DNA of 5,275 nucleotides, taken from assembly GCA_029210225.1 (NCBI GenBank), contig JARGOJ010000681.1, forward strand, positions 1-5,275, read 5' to 3'. A program made the position numbers and the translations under genes. This document shows, piece after piece, positions 4,604 through 5,275 of this stretch. Within the stretch, counting starts at the first letter, position 1. Each line of letters opens with the position of its first letter. This stretch comes from Planctomycetota bacterium. GTDB lineage: Bacteria; Planctomycetota; J058; JARGOJ01. The notes under the pieces are model-generated. The model was not told where the DNA came from, did not search any database, and was given only the letters and a program-made list of their open reading frames with translations.

Positions 4604-4620
4604 GTGCTAATCTTGGCATT

Positions 4621-4626
4621 GGAGGA
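4621..4626 (+). promoter_or_regulatory. Strong ribosome binding site for the gene at 4634
   Basis: GGAGGA is 7 bases upstream of ATG 4634, the strongest Shine-Dalgarno match in the window. It fixes the start so that the zinc-ribbon segment is part of the protein. Confidence 0.85.
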
Positions 4627-4633
4627 TTTAAAG

Positions 4634-5275
4634 ATGAGCAGAAACAGGCATCTATGCGAATTTTGTGGGCTAGAGAGTTCCCTAACAATACGCTTCAAAC
4701 GGCGGAATTTTTGCCCGATTTGTTATGAAGACGTCCGAGATATTCCAGGGCGGAGCAAAGGCTTGATCGTCCGAGACGCTCTGAGATACATTGCCTTCGA
4801 GGGCATCCCGGGAGCGGGGAAGACAACGCAGCGAAATCTCTTGCGGTGGGATCTAAAGCGAGCGGGCCACGACAGTCAAACCTTCGAAGGACCGCTCAAA
4901 GCTCATCAACACGCCCTATCGGGGACCTTCTTCCTGGGTTTGGGCAGTGTTTTTAGTCCGCTGGCCTATGACGCGCTTCCATCCGGAGACAGGCAAAGCT
5001 CCCGAGCCCGGCGTTTCTTAACGTTGAACAACACGCAGGCATGCCCCGATTTAGTCTTTGTCCTCGACTTGCCGGTTGCCGAGGCCTACCGGCGCTTGGA
5101 GAGCATCTCCGACGACTCCGAAGCATTAAAGACAAGCCTGGAGACTGATCTCATCGCCGCCCGCCGTCGTTTTCGGGGCTTGGTCTTGAACCTCTCAAAG
5201 GTCTCCAAAGACATAGAAAAGCGCTTTGTCCTCGTGGATGCTCGCCGTGACATCGATAGCATTCGTGGCTGTATC
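4634..5275 (+). CDS. Zinc-ribbon plus thymidylate-kinase-like P-loop protein (runs off right edge)
   Basis: The first 214 codons are visible, with no stop up to the last base. Residues ~1-35 form a zinc ribbon: C8-x2-C11, then C27-x2-C30 (LCEFCGLE...FCPICYED). Residues 51-66 (RYIAFEGIPGAGKTTQ) carry a Walker A motif, GIPGAGKTT (57-65), in the exact context of thymidylate kinases (FEGxxGxGKTTQ). PDLVFVLDLPVAEAYRRL (138-154) matches the Tmk strand/helix 'PDLxxxLDxPxexaxxR', and an Arg-rich helix follows (AARRRFRGL). Between them the usual ~60-residue region is shortened, and the DRY motif that binds dTMP phosphate appears to be missing: SPLAYDAL (108-115) aligns with SSLAYQG, but the preceding D-R is L-G. 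Bacterial Tmk proteins normally have no zinc ribbon. I infer a Tmk-related nucleotide-binding protein, perhaps not a housekeeping dTMP kinase. Confidence 0.75.
   Translation, partial: MSRNRHLCEFCGLESSLTIRFKRRNFCPICYEDVRDIPGRSKGLIVRDALRYIAFEGIPGAGKTTQRNLLRWDLKRAGHDSQTFEGPLKAHQHALSGTFFLGLGSVFSPLAYDALPSGDRQSSRARRFLTLNNTQACPDLVFVLDLPVAEAYRRLESISDDSEALKTSLETDLIAARRRFRGLVLNLSKVSKDIEKRFVLVDARRDIDSIRGCI

Noticed and set aside
4953..5135. A 60-codon minus-strand frame.
   Set aside because: It is antisense to the open zinc-ribbon/kinase-like gene and has no recognisable content.
1..5275. CRISPR array, toxin-antitoxin pair, defence operon or insertion sequence.
   Set aside because: I found no regularly spaced repeats, terminal inverted repeats, transposase or nuclease-helicase neighbours; the single nuclease-like protein is membrane anchored and stands alone.

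Overview
This is an ordinary-looking chromosomal stretch of a bacterium, about half G+C. It carries six protein genes (two cut by the window edges) and a four-gene tRNA cluster. The tRNAs do not encode their 3' CCA, and the AUA isoleucine codon appears to be read by a dedicated tRNA-Ile(UAU). Together with the protein set (ROK-like regulator, membrane-anchored nuclease, DJ-1/PfpI protein, S26-like peptidase domain), this suggests a non-proteobacterial lineage, possibly in the Planctomycetes-Verrucomicrobia-Lentisphaerae group. That placement is an impression, not a demonstration. I see no phage genes, insertion sequences, CRISPR arrays or defence operons.

Layout. From 1 to 243 (minus) is the N-terminal part of a single-pass membrane protein of unknown function, running off the left edge. 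From 336 to 1328 (minus) is a ROK-like winged-helix regulator that has lost the sugar-kinase and zinc motifs; it has a good candidate promoter, with an inverted repeat over the -10, and a possible 16-codon upstream ORF. After a 415-bp divergent intergenic region, 1744 to 2634 (plus) encodes a membrane-anchored staphylococcal-nuclease-type protein with a C-terminal His/Cys zinc module. Several of its catalytic positions are substituted.

From 2804 to 3340 (plus) lie tRNA-Arg(CCG), tRNA-Ile(UAU), tRNA-Phe(GAA) and tRNA-Cys(GCA), closed by a strong intrinsic terminator at 3360-3391. A 29-codon ORF sits in the long spacer between the Ile and Phe tRNAs. Just after the terminator, 3417 to 3743 (plus) encodes a 108-residue soluble S24/S26-type peptidase domain with an apparent Ser-His pair. 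It converges on, and overlaps by four bases, a DJ-1/PfpI family gene at 3740-4501 (minus). A 132-bp divergent promoter region follows, then the first 214 codons of a thymidylate-kinase-like P-loop protein with an N-terminal CxxC...CxxC zinc ribbon, which runs off the right edge.

The protein genes do not form an obvious pathway. The main points worth a second look are the zinc-ribbon/kinase-like fusion with a shortened core, the nuclease with a substituted active site, the tRNA-Ile(UAU), the Ser-His S26-like mini-protein, and the small ORFs at the regulator leader and inside the tRNA cluster.
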